From Rhodobium gokarnense (GTDB lineage Bacteria > Pseudomonadota > Alphaproteobacteria > Rhizobiales > Rhodobiaceae): a DNA stretch of 64,000 nt. The stretch covers positions 124,001-188,000 of the forward strand of contig NZ_JAOQNS010000005.1 in assembly GCF_025961475.1 (NCBI RefSeq), written 5' to 3'. Both the position numbers and the translations under genes were made by a program. Below the pieces are notes generated by a model. That model did not search any database, was not told the origin of the DNA, and was given only the letters and a program-made list of their open reading frames with translations. Shown in pieces: positions 47,020-64,000 of this stretch (positions within the stretch are counted from its first letter, which is position 1; each line of letters opens with the position of its first letter).

Positions 47020-48230
47020 GCCACCTGGCGAGCCAGGGCGCACTGCGACCACAGGTCGTTGATCGCCCGCACCAGGTGGTCGATGTCGTCGTCGGAGTGC
47101 AGCGGCGACGGCGTGATGCGCAGGCGCTCGGTGCCCTTCGGGACGGTCGGGTAGTTGATCGGCTGGATGTAGATGCCGTAGGTGTCGAGCAGCACGTCGC
47201 TGATCCAGCGGCACTTGGTCGGATCGCCGACCATCACCGGGATGATGTGGCTCGGGTTCGGCATGTGCGGGATGCCGAGGGCATCGAAGCGGGCGCGCAC
47301 GGTGGCGACGCGGTCGCGCTGGGCCATCCGCTCCTCGTTGCTCTCCTTCAGGTGCCGGATGCTGGCCGTGGCGCCCGCGGCGATCGCCGGCGGCAGGGCG
47401 GTGGTGAAGATGAAGCCCGACGAGAAGCTGCGGACGTAATCGCACAGGGCCGCCGAGGCGGCGATATAACCGCCCATGACGCCGAACGCCTTGCCCAGCG
47501 TGCCCTCGATGATGGTCAGGCGGTCCATCAGACCTTCGCGCTCGGCAACGCCGCCACCGCGCGGGCCGTAGAGGCCGACGGCATGGACTTCGTCGAGATA
47601 GGTCATGGCGCCGTGCTTGTCACAGACGTCGCAGATCTCCTTGATCGGGGCGATGTCGCCGTCCATCGAGTAGACGGATTCGAACGCCACCAGCTTCGGC
47701 CGCGACGGGTCGATCAGCGACAGCTTGCGGTCCAGGTCCTGGACGTCGTTGTGGTTCCAGATCACCTTGTCAGCGCGGCTATGACGGATGCCTTCGATCA
47801 TGGAGGCGTGATTGAGGGAATCCGACAGGATCACGCAGTTCGGGAGCCGGGCGCCGAGCGTGCCGAGGGTCGCCCAGTTGGAGACGTAGCCGGAGGTGAA
47901 GATCAGCGCGGCTTCCTTGTTGTGCAGGTCGGCGAGCTCGCGCTCCAAGAGGATGTGGTAGTGGTTCGTCCCGGAGATGTTGCGGGTGCCGCCGGCACCG
48001 GTGCCGCACTTCTCGATCGCCTCGTGCATGGCAGTGCGAACGGTCTCGTTCTGGCCCATGCCGAGATAGTCGTTGGAGCACCAGACGGTAACGTGCTGGG
48101 TGTCTTCCCCGTCATAGCGGGTGGCCTTCGGGAATGCGCCGGCATGACGTTCCAGGTCGGCGAAAATCCGGTAGTTGCCATCGTTGCGAAGGCGCTCAAG
48201 CTCCTGCTCGAAGAACGCGTCAAAATCCAT
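47016..48230 (-). CDS. hemA: 5-aminolevulinate synthase
   Basis: This 404-residue pyridoxal-phosphate enzyme makes 5-aminolevulinate from glycine and succinyl-CoA, the first tetrapyrrole step. The cofactor Lys is K247 in [24 protein letters not shown] and [12 protein letters not shown] are also present. I cut the much longer open frame to the ATG at 48230, which has a GGAGGTAC ribosome site. It lies 44 bases after puhE. A second hemA copy elsewhere is possible but not visible. Confidence 0.97.
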   Translation of the reverse strand: MDFDAFFEQELERLRNDGNYRIFADLERHAGAFPKATRYDGEDTQHVTVWCSNDYLGMGQNETVRTAMHEAIEKCGTGAGGTRNISGTNHYHILLERELADLHNKEAALIFTSGYVSNWATLGTLGARLPNCVILSDSLNHASMIEGIRHSRADKVIWNHNDVQDLDRKLSLIDPSRPKLVAFESVYSMDGDIAPIKEICDVCDKHGAMTYLDEVHAVGLYGPRGGGVAEREGLMDRLTIIEGTLGKAFGVMGGYIAASAALCDYVRSFSSGFIFTTALPPAIAAGATASIRHLKESNEERMAQRDRVATVRARFDALGIPHMPNPSHIIPVMVGDPTKCRWISDVLLDTYGIYIQPINYPTVPKGTERLRITPSPLHSDDDIDHLVRAINDLWSQCALARQVA

Positions 48231-48274
48231 TTGTACCTCCAAAGCTACCGGTTCGTTACTGCGCCACCGGCACG

Positions 48275-49159
48275 TCATGGCGCATCGTGATCTGGCGCCG
48301 CCTCCAGGCGGCGTCGGCGGATGGATGTCTTGCCGGAAAACCGGCTTTCGAAGCCCTGCCAGGCAGAGCCATTGGCGGCGGTGAGGTCGATCGGAGCGGC
48401 CTCGCCGCGTTCCGGGATCGCCCAGCGCCACAGCACGGCCTCGGAGACCGGCAGGACAAGGAAAAAGTGCTCGATGATGGCGAGCGCGAGGAACGCCGAG
48501 GCCAGCACCGTGGCGGCGACCACATGGGGCTCGTCCGCGGCATAGGCATTGGCGATCAGCCAGCCGCAGACCACCATCGCCGCCCCGACCATGGCCGGGA
48601 AGAACGGGTTGGTGCGGTCGGTGCGGAAATAGCTGGTGAGATAGGAAAGCCGCGCCGGCGTCATCTCGTTGATGGCGTTGGGCGCGCCGAGGAAGACGGT
48701 CAGCTTGGCGCTGAGCCGCATGCCCCAGAGAATGAGGAAGGTCCACAGGCCCGCATGGTTCGGCGCGGTCCAGGTCAGCGCCGCGACCAGCACCGCGGTG
48801 ACGGCGAGGGCGACCTCGTGGTCGCGGATCGCGGAAAAGGCGGCGAGGAACCGGCGCCAGCCGGAGGCGCCCGGCGGGCACGGTGCACGGTTCGGCCCGG
48901 TGACCATGCCGGTCAGGAAGGAGAGCTCGTGCCAGGCCCACAGGCCGATGGCGCTCAGATAGCCGAGATAGGCACCGGCCGCGCTTTCCATGCGGGCGCT
49001 CTCGTAGAGCCCGAAGACGCCAAGGCCGGCGACCAGCGTCGCCACCACCATCGCCCCGCGCCGGAAGCCACGCTGGCGCCGCGCCGCATAGAGGACCAGC
49101 CCGGTGGAGAACCACCAGGTGAAGACCACGAACACGACGGGCGCTACGTACTGGACCAA
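48275..49159 (-). CDS. puhE: PuhE, photosynthetic complex assembly membrane protein
   Basis: The product is 294 residues from a TTG start, with about seven or eight membrane helices and the family stretch [20 protein letters not shown]. PuhE loss alters reaction-centre and bacteriochlorophyll levels in Rhodobacter. There is no ATG near the homologous N-terminus ([19 protein letters not shown]). TTG at 49159 follows GGGAGAGA and lies 14 bases after the acsF stop, so I chose it. It sits between acsF and hemA as in relatives. Confidence 0.88.
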   Translation of the reverse strand: MVQYVAPVVFVVFTWWFSTGLVLYAARRQRGFRRGAMVVATLVAGLGVFGLYESARMESAAGAYLGYLSAIGLWAWHELSFLTGMVTGPNRAPCPPGASGWRRFLAAFSAIRDHEVALAVTAVLVAALTWTAPNHAGLWTFLILWGMRLSAKLTVFLGAPNAINEMTPARLSYLTSYFRTDRTNPFFPAMVGAAMVVCGWLIANAYAADEPHVVAATVLASAFLALAIIEHFFLVLPVSEAVLWRWAIPERGEAAPIDLTAANGSAWQGFESRFSGKTSIRRRRLEAAPDHDAP

Positions 49160-49173
49160 CAGGTCTCTCCCAA

Positions 49174-50262
49174 TTACCAGGCCGGCTGCAGGCGGCTGGT
49201 CTGCGGAATTTCGTTCGTCTTGCCGGGCAACAGGTAGAGGCGGGCAAAGACGGCGGCGGCCGCCGCGCCCCACACTGCCTTGCCGAGGGCGCCGGCAAGG
49301 CCGCCCTTCTCGGAAGCCGCCTCCAGGCGGCGATTGATGCGGCAGAGCCGCTTGAAGCCGGCGACCATCGCCGGGTGGTCGGTGTCCAGCAGCACCGGGA
49401 AGCACTGCCTGGAAATCTCGGTCGTCGTCCGGAACACCTTCGCGTCGTAGTCATCGATGTCGATGCCGAGACCGCGATAGAAGGCCGGACGCGCGTGGTC
49501 GCGCACATACATGGTCGCGTACACGGCGAGCAGGAAGAATTTGATCCACAGCCTGTTGACGCCGCCGAGCAGCTTCGGGTCGGACCGCATGATCAACGAG
49601 AACGCTTCGCCATGACGGAATTCGTCATTGCACCATTCCTTGAACCATTTGAAAATCGGGTGGAATCGGTATTCCGGGTGCCGTTCCAAATGGCGGTAGA
49701 TGGTGATGTAGCGGGCATAGCCGATCTTTTCCGACAGGTAGGTGGCGTAGAATATGAACTTCGGTCGGAAATAGGTATACTTTTTCGCCTTGGCCAGAAA
49801 CCCCATATTGACGCCAATGCCGAAATCCTTCAGCGCGTCGTTGATGAAGCCGGCATGGCGCGACTCGTCGCGGCTCATGAAGCCGAACAGATCACAGATC
49901 TCCTTGTTCTTGCCGCGCCGCTTCATTTCCTTGTAAAGCACGCAGCCGGAGAATTCCGCGGTCAGTGAACTGACCAGAAAATCGACCAGCTCGGCGCGCA
50001 AATCTTCCGGCAGGGCGTCGATATCCAGATCGTCCCAGTTTTCGTTGCGCTTGAAGTGGCCCTTGTTGTGGTCGGCGCGCAGGTCGTCCATCAGGACGTC
50101 CCATTCCTCGCGCACGGCCGACACGTCAATGCGGTCGAGCTCGTCGAAATCCGTCGTATAGAATCGCGGATTGAGCATGGTCGACTGCAGCGCGGCCCTG
50201 GTGGTCTCGCTCTGCTCGGCGACCTTGGGCGCCAGTTCGTCCGGTGCGACGTGCCTGTTCAT
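49174..50262 (-). CDS. acsF: oxygen-dependent Mg-protoporphyrin IX monomethyl ester cyclase AcsF
   Basis: This 362-residue diiron protein forms ring E using O2. Carboxylate-bridged diiron motifs are visible: [18 protein letters not shown] and DEFRHGEAF. Together with BchE it gives the cell cyclases for both aerobic and anaerobic growth. A strong GGGAGGGG ribosome site precedes the ATG, which overlaps the preceding stop (ATGA). Confidence 0.96.
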   Translation of the reverse strand: MNRHVAPDELAPKVAEQSETTRAALQSTMLNPRFYTTDFDELDRIDVSAVREEWDVLMDDLRADHNKGHFKRNENWDDLDIDALPEDLRAELVDFLVSSLTAEFSGCVLYKEMKRRGKNKEICDLFGFMSRDESRHAGFINDALKDFGIGVNMGFLAKAKKYTYFRPKFIFYATYLSEKIGYARYITIYRHLERHPEYRFHPIFKWFKEWCNDEFRHGEAFSLIMRSDPKLLGGVNRLWIKFFLLAVYATMYVRDHARPAFYRGLGIDIDDYDAKVFRTTTEISRQCFPVLLDTDHPAMVAGFKRLCRINRRLEAASEKGGLAGALGKAVWGAAAAAVFARLYLLPGKTNEIPQTSRLQPAW

Positions 50263-50561
50263 ACGGTTCCCCTCCCTGAAAAACTGAATTCGCAGAGTTC
50301 CATCAGCTCCAGGTCGCCGGTCGCTTTCACGAAGGCGCGCTCGAGCAGACTTGCCCGCGTTATCGTTGCGGTCCGCCTGAACTCGCGGACTTCGCCATAG
50401 GGCACGGCGACCGGCGCGCCGTGTACGACCACCTCGTCCCCCGGATGTACGATCGTCCCGTCCGAAAACCGTACATGGGCGCCGAGGCTGTCGAAGGTAT
50501 TGCTGATCTCAACCGTGCAGGACACGTCGATGCGCTTCCTGCCGATCAGCCTGCCGATCAC
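50259..50561 (-). CDS. conserved small protein of the puh operon between puhC and acsF
   Basis: This 100-residue cytoplasmic protein has no membrane helix or signal and is rich in beta-type sequence ([35 protein letters not shown], shortened here to S-N-T-F to A-V-P). A GTG start overlaps the puhC stop (GTGA) and its stop overlaps acsF, so it is translated in series with both. A short gene occupies this place in related photosynthesis clusters, but I know no proven role. An acsF- or RC-assembly link is inferred from coupling. Confidence 0.75.
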   Translation of the reverse strand: MIGRLIGRKRIDVSCTVEISNTFDSLGAHVRFSDGTIVHPGDEVVVHGAPVAVPYGEVREFRRTATITRASLLERAFVKATGDLELMELCEFSFSGRGTV

Positions 50562-51055
50562 TTCACGTCTCCATAGTTCTTGAGGAACGCCTCGAAGGCG
50601 GCCGCGTTGTCGGGCCCGAAGGCGTTCAGGTAAAGCCGTTGTCCGGTGCCCGTGTCCGACAGGGACACCCAGCCGTTCTCCCATTTGATGATGCGGTAGG
50701 GCTGGTCCTTGCCGACCTCGGCGACGAGGCGCATGCGGTCGAGGCCGCGCAGCGCGCCGCTGACGAACCCGCCCTCGCCCGATGCGATGACCGCTACGCG
50801 GTCGCCGGACATGGCATCGGTGACGGTGACCGTACCGGCCCCGTCGCGGGTGATGACCACGTCGCGGATGGCGACCGGATTGCCCAGCCGGTTGCGGACC
50901 GTGCCGATATCGGTCACGGAGCCAAAAATGGTGGCGATCAGCGCGAAACCGACAAGCGCCAGGGCCGAATAGAGCGGAAAGCGCGGGAACGAGGGCACGC
51001 CCCCCCTTCTCTCCTTCTTCGGCTTTCCGGACGCGACAGCGGCGTTCATGCTCAT
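50558..51055 (-). CDS. puhC: PuhC, photosynthetic complex assembly protein
   Basis: This 165-residue protein has a short basic N-terminus (KPKKERRGG), one membrane helix (YSALALVGFALIATIFG) and a periplasmic domain with VVITRDGAGTVTVTD and GEGGFVSGALRGLDR, typical of PuhC. It is needed for normal RC-LH1 organisation. A second ATG at 51049 is possible. It lies 13 bases after puhB. Confidence 0.92.
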   Translation of the reverse strand: MSMNAAVASGKPKKERRGGVPSFPRFPLYSALALVGFALIATIFGSVTDIGTVRNRLGNPVAIRDVVITRDGAGTVTVTDAMSGDRVAVIASGEGGFVSGALRGLDRMRLVAEVGKDQPYRIIKWENGWVSLSDTGTGQRLYLNAFGPDNAAAFEAFLKNYGDVK

Positions 51056-51068
51056 CCCCTTTTTCCTT

Positions 51069-51764
51069 CTATTCGGCGGCCGTGACCGTCTTCAGCCCAG
51101 CCGTGCGCTGGCGGGACGTTTCCGGTCCGGCGGTGGTGACGGCGATCCGGGGCGCCTCGTCGGCATGGCCGGCGAGGTAGTCGGAGAGCGCCTTGCCGAG
51201 GATGCCGGCGACCTTTTCGGCCTCCGGAATGCAGCGCAGGGCCGGCTCGCAGCGGAACATCCGCCACGGCCGGACATGGGGCCACATCATCAGCCACGAC
51301 ACCCGCTCGTCGGCCCTCAGGGCCATGGCGATGTCGCCGATCCCCCGCTTGCCGGTCGCAAGGTCCGCCGAGGCGATCTTGGAGAACGGCAGATTGAGGG
51401 TGAATGGCAGCGCCACGCCGACACGCATGACCACGCGGCGGTTGGTGACGGTGTACATCGTCGTCCTGTGGACGCCCCAGGCATAGGCCTCCAGGAGGCC
51501 GATCAGCACCGCGGCGAAGAGGACCAGCGCGCCGGCGGAAAACGTCGACGCGCCGAGACCGCGACCGTCATAGAGACCGGCCGTGAACGCCCAGGCCGCG
51601 AGCACGAGGAAGTAGAACGCGAACCAGCCCGTTTTCATGACGCGCCGGGCAATGGACCGACCGTCGGGCCGGCCCTGCCACAGCATGAACTCGCCTTCCG
51701 GAAGCTTTTCGGGAAGACCCTCGACGGGTTCGTATTCGTGCTCGCGCACCTGGTCGAACATCAT
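51069..51764 (-). CDS. puhB: PuhB, reaction-centre assembly factor
   Basis: This 231-residue protein has about three membrane helices after an acidic leader (EYEPVEGLPEKLPEGE) and the PH-like segment TMYTVTNRRVVMRVGVALPFTLNLPF. PuhB helps early reaction-centre assembly. The ATG at 51764 overlaps the puhA stop by four bases and has GGAGCC upstream; the open frame continues into puhA without homology. Confidence 0.93.
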   Translation of the reverse strand: MMFDQVREHEYEPVEGLPEKLPEGEFMLWQGRPDGRSIARRVMKTGWFAFYFLVLAAWAFTAGLYDGRGLGASTFSAGALVLFAAVLIGLLEAYAWGVHRTTMYTVTNRRVVMRVGVALPFTLNLPFSKIASADLATGKRGIGDIAMALRADERVSWLMMWPHVRPWRMFRCEPALRCIPEAEKVAGILGKALSDYLAGHADEAPRIAVTTAGPETSRQRTAGLKTVTAAE

Positions 51765-52525
51765 AGCAGCGGCTCCTGCCGTTCCGGCGTGGCGTAGAGC
51801 TGACCGGCGCCGTAGTAGGCAGCGATCTTCTCTTCTTCCAGCCGGCTGACGGCGTCGGGGCTGGCCGTCGTCGGCACGCCGGCGAACTGCTCGGAGGTGA
51901 CGGCGTGAACGTAGATGTGGCCTGCGCGCACGACGCTGAACGGCATCGGCAGCAGCACCGTGCCGGCGCCTTCGAGCTGAACCTCGAGATAGCGGATCAG
52001 GCTGTCCGACTTGTCGACCCAAAGGTCGGTGACGGTGCCCGCGACCTGCTTGTCGCAACCGACGACGGCCATGCCGCGCGGATCCGGATCGTCTTCGACG
52101 ACCTGGAACTCGTCGGTGGTCCTCAGCGGCACGATGCGGTTGGAGCCGTCCGGGTTCTTCTCCACGATGTCGAGACGTTCGGCATAGGAGCCCGGGCCGA
52201 TGCTGTCGGCCATCGGATCGCCGGTCGGCACGAGCGGCGAGCCCGGCGCGACGGTGAGCCGCTCGGCGGCAATCGGACGGGTGTCGCGGACCTGGTCCGG
52301 GACGGTCTTGGTGCCCTGGTTGTTGAACAGCACGAAGGTCTTGGGCTGCGGCAGGAACAGCCAGGGATCCTTGCTGTACTCGCCGGAAACGTCGGCTTCC
52401 AGCGGATAGCCCTCACGCCGGTCTTCCTGACGCAGGTACCAGACGAGGCCGGCGAAAAATGCCCAGAACGCATAAAGCGTCACCTGTGCAACGTCGATAT
52501 GTGATGTTAACGCTCCGGATTCCAT
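51761..52525 (-). CDS. puhA: photosynthetic reaction centre H subunit
   Basis: This 254-residue subunit has one N-terminal membrane helix (DVAQVTLYAFWAFFAGLVWYL) and a large cytoplasmic beta-domain that caps L and M near the quinone sites. Family segments include REGYPLE, the GVPTTASPDAVSRLEEEKIAAYYG end and PMPFSVV. It follows lhaA after 26 bases. Confidence 0.97.
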   Translation of the reverse strand: MESGALTSHIDVAQVTLYAFWAFFAGLVWYLRQEDRREGYPLEADVSGEYSKDPWLFLPQPKTFVLFNNQGTKTVPDQVRDTRPIAAERLTVAPGSPLVPTGDPMADSIGPGSYAERLDIVEKNPDGSNRIVPLRTTDEFQVVEDDPDPRGMAVVGCDKQVAGTVTDLWVDKSDSLIRYLEVQLEGAGTVLLPMPFSVVRAGHIYVHAVTSEQFAGVPTTASPDAVSRLEEEKIAAYYGAGQLYATPERQEPLL

Positions 52526-52551
52526 AGCTCTCTCCCGGTTCGCGGTTTCGA

Positions 52552-53987
52552 TTATCCCGGCAACTCGGCCAATCCGAACTGCCGTTGTGTCGCGGCGCTG
52601 TGCCGGCGCCGGTAGGTCAACGGGCCCAGCACCACCAGGCTCGCAAATAGCATCATGATTTCAATGTGATAGACGACGCTGTAGCCGACCGTGACGTCGT
52701 TGAGGGTGGCCCCCAGCGTGCCCGACATGGCCAGCGAATTGACGACATCGCGCAGGACGCCGCCGACGGCGAGCGCGATGCCGATCGAGGTGGCCTGCAC
52801 CGCGCCCCAGGCGCCGATGGCAAGGCCGTGATCGGTGTGCTCGCCGAGCTCCATCGCCGCCAGCATGGTGCCGACGGCAAAGAGACCACCGCCGAAGCCG
52901 ATGACCGCGGCGCCGGCCCTGAACAGGTTCGGCGCCTCCAGCGGCGCGGCAAAGACGACGGCCGAAAAGGCGACGATGCCGGAAAGCGCGCCGATGGCGG
53001 CGACCCGATGCATCTCAAAGCCTTTCGCCAAGAGGTGGCCGGCGAGCAGGAAGCCGGTCAGCGTGCCGGCCGCCCAGAGCGCCGTCAGCATGGTCGTCTG
53101 GCTGACGGTCAGACCGAGCACTTCGGCGCCGTAGGGCTCCAGAAGCACGTCCTGCATGCTGAAGGCGGCCGTCCCGAGGGCAAGGGCCACCAGCAGGCGG
53201 GTGGTGCGCGGGTCGGCGCGGTAGTTGGCGATCGCCTCGCGGAAGCTGAGGGACTCGCGGCTGTGGGCGGTGCGGCTCGGGTCGCGCGCTTCCTGTTTCC
53301 ACAGCGAGATGACGTTAAGGCCGAGGGTAAGGACGGCGGCGCCCTGGATGACCTGGATCAGGCGCTTGGCGCTGAAGTCGTTGAGCAGGTAGCTGAGGAC
53401 GAAAGCGCTGCCGATCATGCCGATGAGGAAGACGACATAGGTGAGCGCGACGACGCGCGGGCGCTTGTCCTCAGGCACCAGGTCGGTGGCGAGCGCGAGC
53501 CCTGCGGTCTGCGTCATGTGCATGCCGAGGCCGACCAGCAGGAAGGCGAGCGCGGCGCCGGCGCTGCCGGCCCATTCCGGGCCGTTGTTCTGGCTCTGCA
53601 GCAGCAAGAGCGCGAAGGGCAGGATGGCAAGGCCGCCGAACTGCAACAGCGTACCGAACCAGATGTATGGCACGCGACGCCAGCCGAGGAACGAGCGGTA
53701 GGTGTCGGACTTGTGGCCGATGAGGGCGCGGAACGGCGCGGCGACCACCGGGATCGCCACCATGATGGCGACGAGGCTGGTGGAAACGCCGAGTTCGACG
53801 ATCATCACCCGGTTGAGCGTGCCGGTGAGGAGCACCGCGGCCATGCCGACGGAGACCTGGAACAGGGCCAGGCGGAGAAGGCGCGAGAACGGCATTTCCG
53901 CCGTCGCCACGTCGGCGAACGGCATGAACCGCATCCCTACCCTCTTCCAGAACGCCACCATGCGGGCGTTCGCCTGTCCGACCATGT

Positions 53988-53991
<4 letters not shown>
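52552..53991 (-). CDS. lhaA: LhaA, LH1 assembly protein (PucC/BCD family MFS)
   Basis: This 479-residue, 12-helix MFS-type protein of the bacteriochlorophyll-delivery family has GHKSDTYRSFLGWRRVPYIWFG and the TQTAGLALATDLVPEDKRPRVV loop. LhaA aids LH1 formation around the reaction centre. Its location between bchM and puhA fixes the paralogue as LhaA rather than PucC. It overlaps bchM by four bases. Confidence 0.93.
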
Positions 53992-59332
<5,341 letters not shown>

Positions 59333-59358
<26 letters not shown>

Positions 59359-60943
59359 CGTAGAGTGTCTCGATCGTAATCACATTGACGCCGGTCTCGT
59401 CGGCGAAGCGCTCCGTGTTGCGGCGGGCCTTGCCGCGCACGAAGAACGGGATCTTCTTCAGTTCCTTTTCCGCCTCGGGGGTCCAGCGGGCGGCAGCGCC
59501 GTCGGGGCTGTCGGTCGTGTCGGGTGTGGTTTCTTCAGGCGCCGCGGCGGCCTCGAAGGCGGGCTGCTCGGCGCGAATGGCAGCGCCCTGCCCGCCCGCG
59601 CCACGGGCGGCGTTGACGGCGGCCAGGTGCGAGGCGCCGGTGTCGTCGTGGAATTCGAAATCCTCGCGGAACATGCCGAGGAGATGCTCTTCCAGGCCCA
59701 TCATCAGCGGGTGGACCCAGCTGTCGAAGATGACATTGGCGCCCTCGAAACCCATCTGCGGGGCGTAGCGCGCCGGGAAGTCCTGGACGTGCACCGGGGC
59801 GGAGATGACGGCGCAGGGGATGCGCAGGCGCTTGGCCGTGTTGCGCTCCATCTGGGTGCCGAGCACCAGTTCCGGATGGGCCTCGACGATCGCCTCCTCG
59901 ACGTCCAGATGGTCGTCGGAGATCAGCGGCTCGACGCCGTATTTGCGGGCCGCCGCGGTGATGTCGCGGGCGAAATTGAAGCTGTAGGTGCCGAGACCGC
60001 AGACCTTGAAGCCGAGTTCTTCCTCGGCGATGCGGGCGGCGGCGAGCGCATGGGTGGCATCGCCGTAGATGAAGACCCGCTTGCCGGTCAGGTAATTGCT
60101 GTCGACCGAGCGCGCGTACCAGGAGAGCCGGTCGGCGTCGGTCGCGAGCGCCTCGGCGGGATCGACGCCGGCGAGTTCGGCGACTTCCCGGATGAATTCG
60201 CGCGTCGCGGTGACGCCGATCGGCACGGTGCGCACGATCGGCTGGCCGAATTCGCGCTTCAGCCAGTTGGCCGCCGTCTCGGCGATCTCCGGATAGAGCA
60301 CGACATTGAAGTCGGCGGCCGGAAGCCGGGTGAGATCAAGCGGCGAGGCATCGAGCGGGGCAACGACGTTGATTTCGACGCCCAATGATTTCAGCAGCTT
60401 CTTGACCTCGACGATGTCGTCGCGGTTGCGGAAGCCGAGGGCGGTCGGGCCCAGAATGTTGCAGGAGGCCGGTGCGCCCTCTTGCCTCGCCGGCTTCTCG
60501 CGTCCGCCGGCAAAGCCGCGGACCAGCCGGTAGAAGGTCTCTGCCGCGCCCCAGTTTTCCTTGCGCTGGTAGGAGGGCAACTCCAGCGGCACGACGGGCA
60601 CGTCGAGGCCGAGCGCCTTGGCGAGACCGCCCGGGTCGTCCTGGATCAGTTCGGCCGTGCAGGAGGCGCCGACCAGGATCGCCTGGGGCTTGAAGCGTTC
60701 CACCGCTTCCCGGCACGCGTCCTTGAAGAGTTCGGCGGTGTCCTTGCCGAGATCGCGGGCCTGGAAGGTGGTGTAGGTGACCGGCGGGCGCGTGCGGCGG
60801 CGCTCGATCATGGTGAAGAGCAGATCGGCGTAGGTGTCGCCCTGGGGCGCGTGCAGCACGTAGTGGACACCCTTCATGGAGGCGGCGATGCGCAGCGCGC
60901 CGACATGGGGCGGTCCCTCATATGTCCAGACGGTGAGCTGCAT
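59333..60943 (-). CDS. bchB: dark-operative protochlorophyllide reductase subunit BchB
   Basis: This 536-residue NifK-like subunit supplies D36 (PQGDTYAD) as the unusual Asp ligand of the NB cluster. The C-terminal PCP_red domain ([25 protein letters not shown]) is present. It is joined by an Ala/Gly/Thr-rich linker of about 45 residues (around residues 435-480) that looks unstructured. It overlaps bchH by 26 bases and lies three bases after bchN. Confidence 0.97.
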
Positions 60944-60946
60944 CGC

Positions 60947-62850
<1,904 letters not shown>

Positions 62851-62852
<2 letters not shown>

Positions 62853-62868
62853 TTAATAGCGATTTACA
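62851..62868. promoter_or_regulatory. PpsR/CrtJ-like box 2, bchF promoter
   Basis: CGTTAATAGCGATTTACA is CGT-N12-ACA, one base off consensus. It abuts box 1 with a two-base overlap, so the two cannot both be filled in the usual way. Confidence 0.4.
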
Positions 62869-63400
62869 TTCGACGTTCGATGGGACATTGTTGGGAGGCT
62901 TCCGCGCACGGTCGTCGACCGTGGGCTCGGCGCGCCGGACGGGCTCCCATGGAGGGTGCCGCCCCCCTCGTCGGCCTTGACCAGCACAACACGTCAGCGC
63001 GGGTGGCGACCGAGGCCGCTTCGTATTGGGGGCGCTATGATTTTATCCCTCAAAAGGGCTCCTGACGGCAACAGCTATCACACGGTCGCTGCCGCAGAAA
63101 CCGGATTACTACGGAAGGCCGGAGCCGGCCGCGTGTGCCCGGACGGGGAACCGGCCGGCGCTTGCGAGCCGCCTCATGCGCGAGCGCGCGCGGGCGCGCG
63201 TTCTTCACGGAGGGGGCTTTCGCGCCCCGCTCCGACACCCCATGTGACAATTCGCGCTGACACCGGGCCAGGCCCGGCGACAGGCGCGGTGCGCCGCGGC
63301 GCGCTGCCGCCGGACGCCAGCCGGCCGGAGGCCCGCACGCGCTGTCGCAGACGGCCGGCCCTGCCGGCACAGAAATGACGCGGAGACGACGTCGAAGACC

Positions 63401-64000
63401 ATGAGCGACCGGGCCGAAAAAACGCGCTACAGGCCATTCAGCCGCCCGTCGGAGTGGTTCCACGACGTCGACCATGTCGCCGCCGCCGAGCTTGCAGCCG
63501 TCGGCTCCGACATCGCGCTCATCCTTTCCGAGAGAGGCGAGGTGGAGGACGTGTCCTACGCCAACGCCAGTCTGCAACCCTACGCTCCGGACAAATGGAT
63601 CGGCCGCCCCTGGGAGGCCACCGTGACAAGCGAAAGCGTGGACAAGGTGCGGACGCTGCTCTCGGACATCACCGCCGCCCGGTCGACCCGGCGCCGGCAA
63701 ATCAACCACCCCAAAGAAGGGCTCCCCGACCTGCCGGTCAACTATGCCCTGGTGGCGATCGACGGATCCTCCTCCACGGTCGCCCTCGGCCAAGACCTTC
63801 GAAAGATAGCTGACATGCAAAGCCGGATGGTACAAAACCAACTCGAAATGGAGCGGGAATACCGCGACCTCCGTCAGGCCGAAACCCGCTACCGCATGCT
63901 CTTTCAACTGATCGCCCAGCCGATGTTCATCGTCGACGGCGACCTGTTGCGCATCCTCGACGTCAACCGGGCGGCGGCCGAACTGGTCGAGCGACCAAGC
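63401..64000 (+). CDS. ppsR: PpsR/CrtJ transcriptional repressor, 3'-truncated by the window edge
   Basis: The ATG at 63401 opens a frame of 200 residues that runs off the right edge. The N-domain (PSEWFHDVDHVAAAELAAVGSDIALILSERG, shortened) is followed by LGQDLRKIADMQSRMVQNQLEMEREYRDLRQAE, a coiled-coil linker, and then the start of a PAS domain (ETRYRMLFQLIAQPMFIVDGDLL). This order is that of PpsR, whose C-terminal helix-turn-helix would lie beyond the window. It is the presumed reader of the TGT-N12-ACA boxes here and is divergent from bchF. Confidence 0.85.
   Translation, partial: MSDRAEKTRYRPFSRPSEWFHDVDHVAAAELAAVGSDIALILSERGEVEDVSYANASLQPYAPDKWIGRPWEATVTSESVDKVRTLLSDITAARSTRRRQINHPKEGLPDLPVNYALVAIDGSSSTVALGQDLRKIADMQSRMVQNQLEMEREYRDLRQAETRYRMLFQLIAQPMFIVDGDLLRILDVNRAAAELVERPS

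Noticed and set aside
63179-63200. Alternating CG tract as a CRISPR-like or tandem repeat
   Set aside because: There is no unit repeated at regular spacing; it is a single low-complexity run in GC-rich DNA.

Overview
The window is about 64 kb of GC-rich DNA from a purple non-sulfur, anoxygenic phototrophic alphaproteobacterium. The gene order and the set of Q-type reaction-centre, LH1, tetraheme cytochrome (pufC) and spirilloxanthin-series carotenoid genes point to a denitrifying member of the Rhizobiales, perhaps Rhodobium- or Afifella-like; the genus is an inference. No rRNA, tRNA, CRISPR array, insertion sequence or transposase is visible.

Layout. (1) 1-8471: a nitrogen-oxide respiration block on the + strand, with a NosR/NirI-type iron-sulfur flavoprotein (5' end outside the window), an ApbE/NosX flavin transferase and norCBQDEF, preceded by an Nnr/Fnr-type box. 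(2) 8571-14955: a TetR repressor divergent from an EmrAB-type efflux pair, then panC, panB and a BASS-family transporter on the - strand. (3) 15161-20106: bchE-bchJ followed by cytochrome b and cytochrome c1 genes, closed by a strong terminator; no Rieske gene is present. (4) 20603-25207, - strand: menA, a cobalamin-binding AerR/PpaA-type regulator, and dxs. (5) 25628-29317: bchIDO. (6) 29477-36798: crtIB, a 54-codon gene, crtDC on the - strand and crtEF. (7) 36886-45765: bchCXYZ-pufQBALMC. (8) 45923-46366: a small secreted cysteine-rich protein of unknown function. (9) 62769-46495, - strand: one 16-kb operon bchFNBHLM-lhaA-puhABC-(unnamed)-acsF-puhE-hemA-idi, whose junctions mostly overlap by 4 bases. 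(10) 63401-64000: the start of ppsR, cut by the right edge.

How it works together. Dxs, Idi and CrtE supply isoprenoids. CrtB, I, C, D and F make spirilloxanthin-type carotenoids; no crtA is present. HemA starts tetrapyrrole synthesis. BchHID, M, E/AcsF, LNB, XYZ, F and C take protoporphyrin IX to bacteriochlorophyllide a; bchG and bchP, needed for the phytyl tail, are not in the window. PufLMC, PuhA and PufBA form the reaction centre-LH1 complex, with LhaA, PuhB, PuhC, PuhE and PufQ as assembly factors. The cytochrome bc1 subunits close the electron-transfer cycle. Copies of the PpsR/CrtJ box (TGT-N12-ACA, often in pairs, some one base off) stand before bchE, menA, aerR, dxs/bchI, crtI, crtD/crtE, bchC and bchF. 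One redox/light repressor therefore probably governs the whole island, unusually including menaquinone synthesis (menA) and the bc1 subunits.

The points most worth a second look are the PpsR-boxed menA, a cytochrome b with a 97-residue Lys/Ala/Pro tail in a Rieske-less bchEJ operon, the missing start codon of crtC, and the six-cysteine secreted orphan between pufC and idi.
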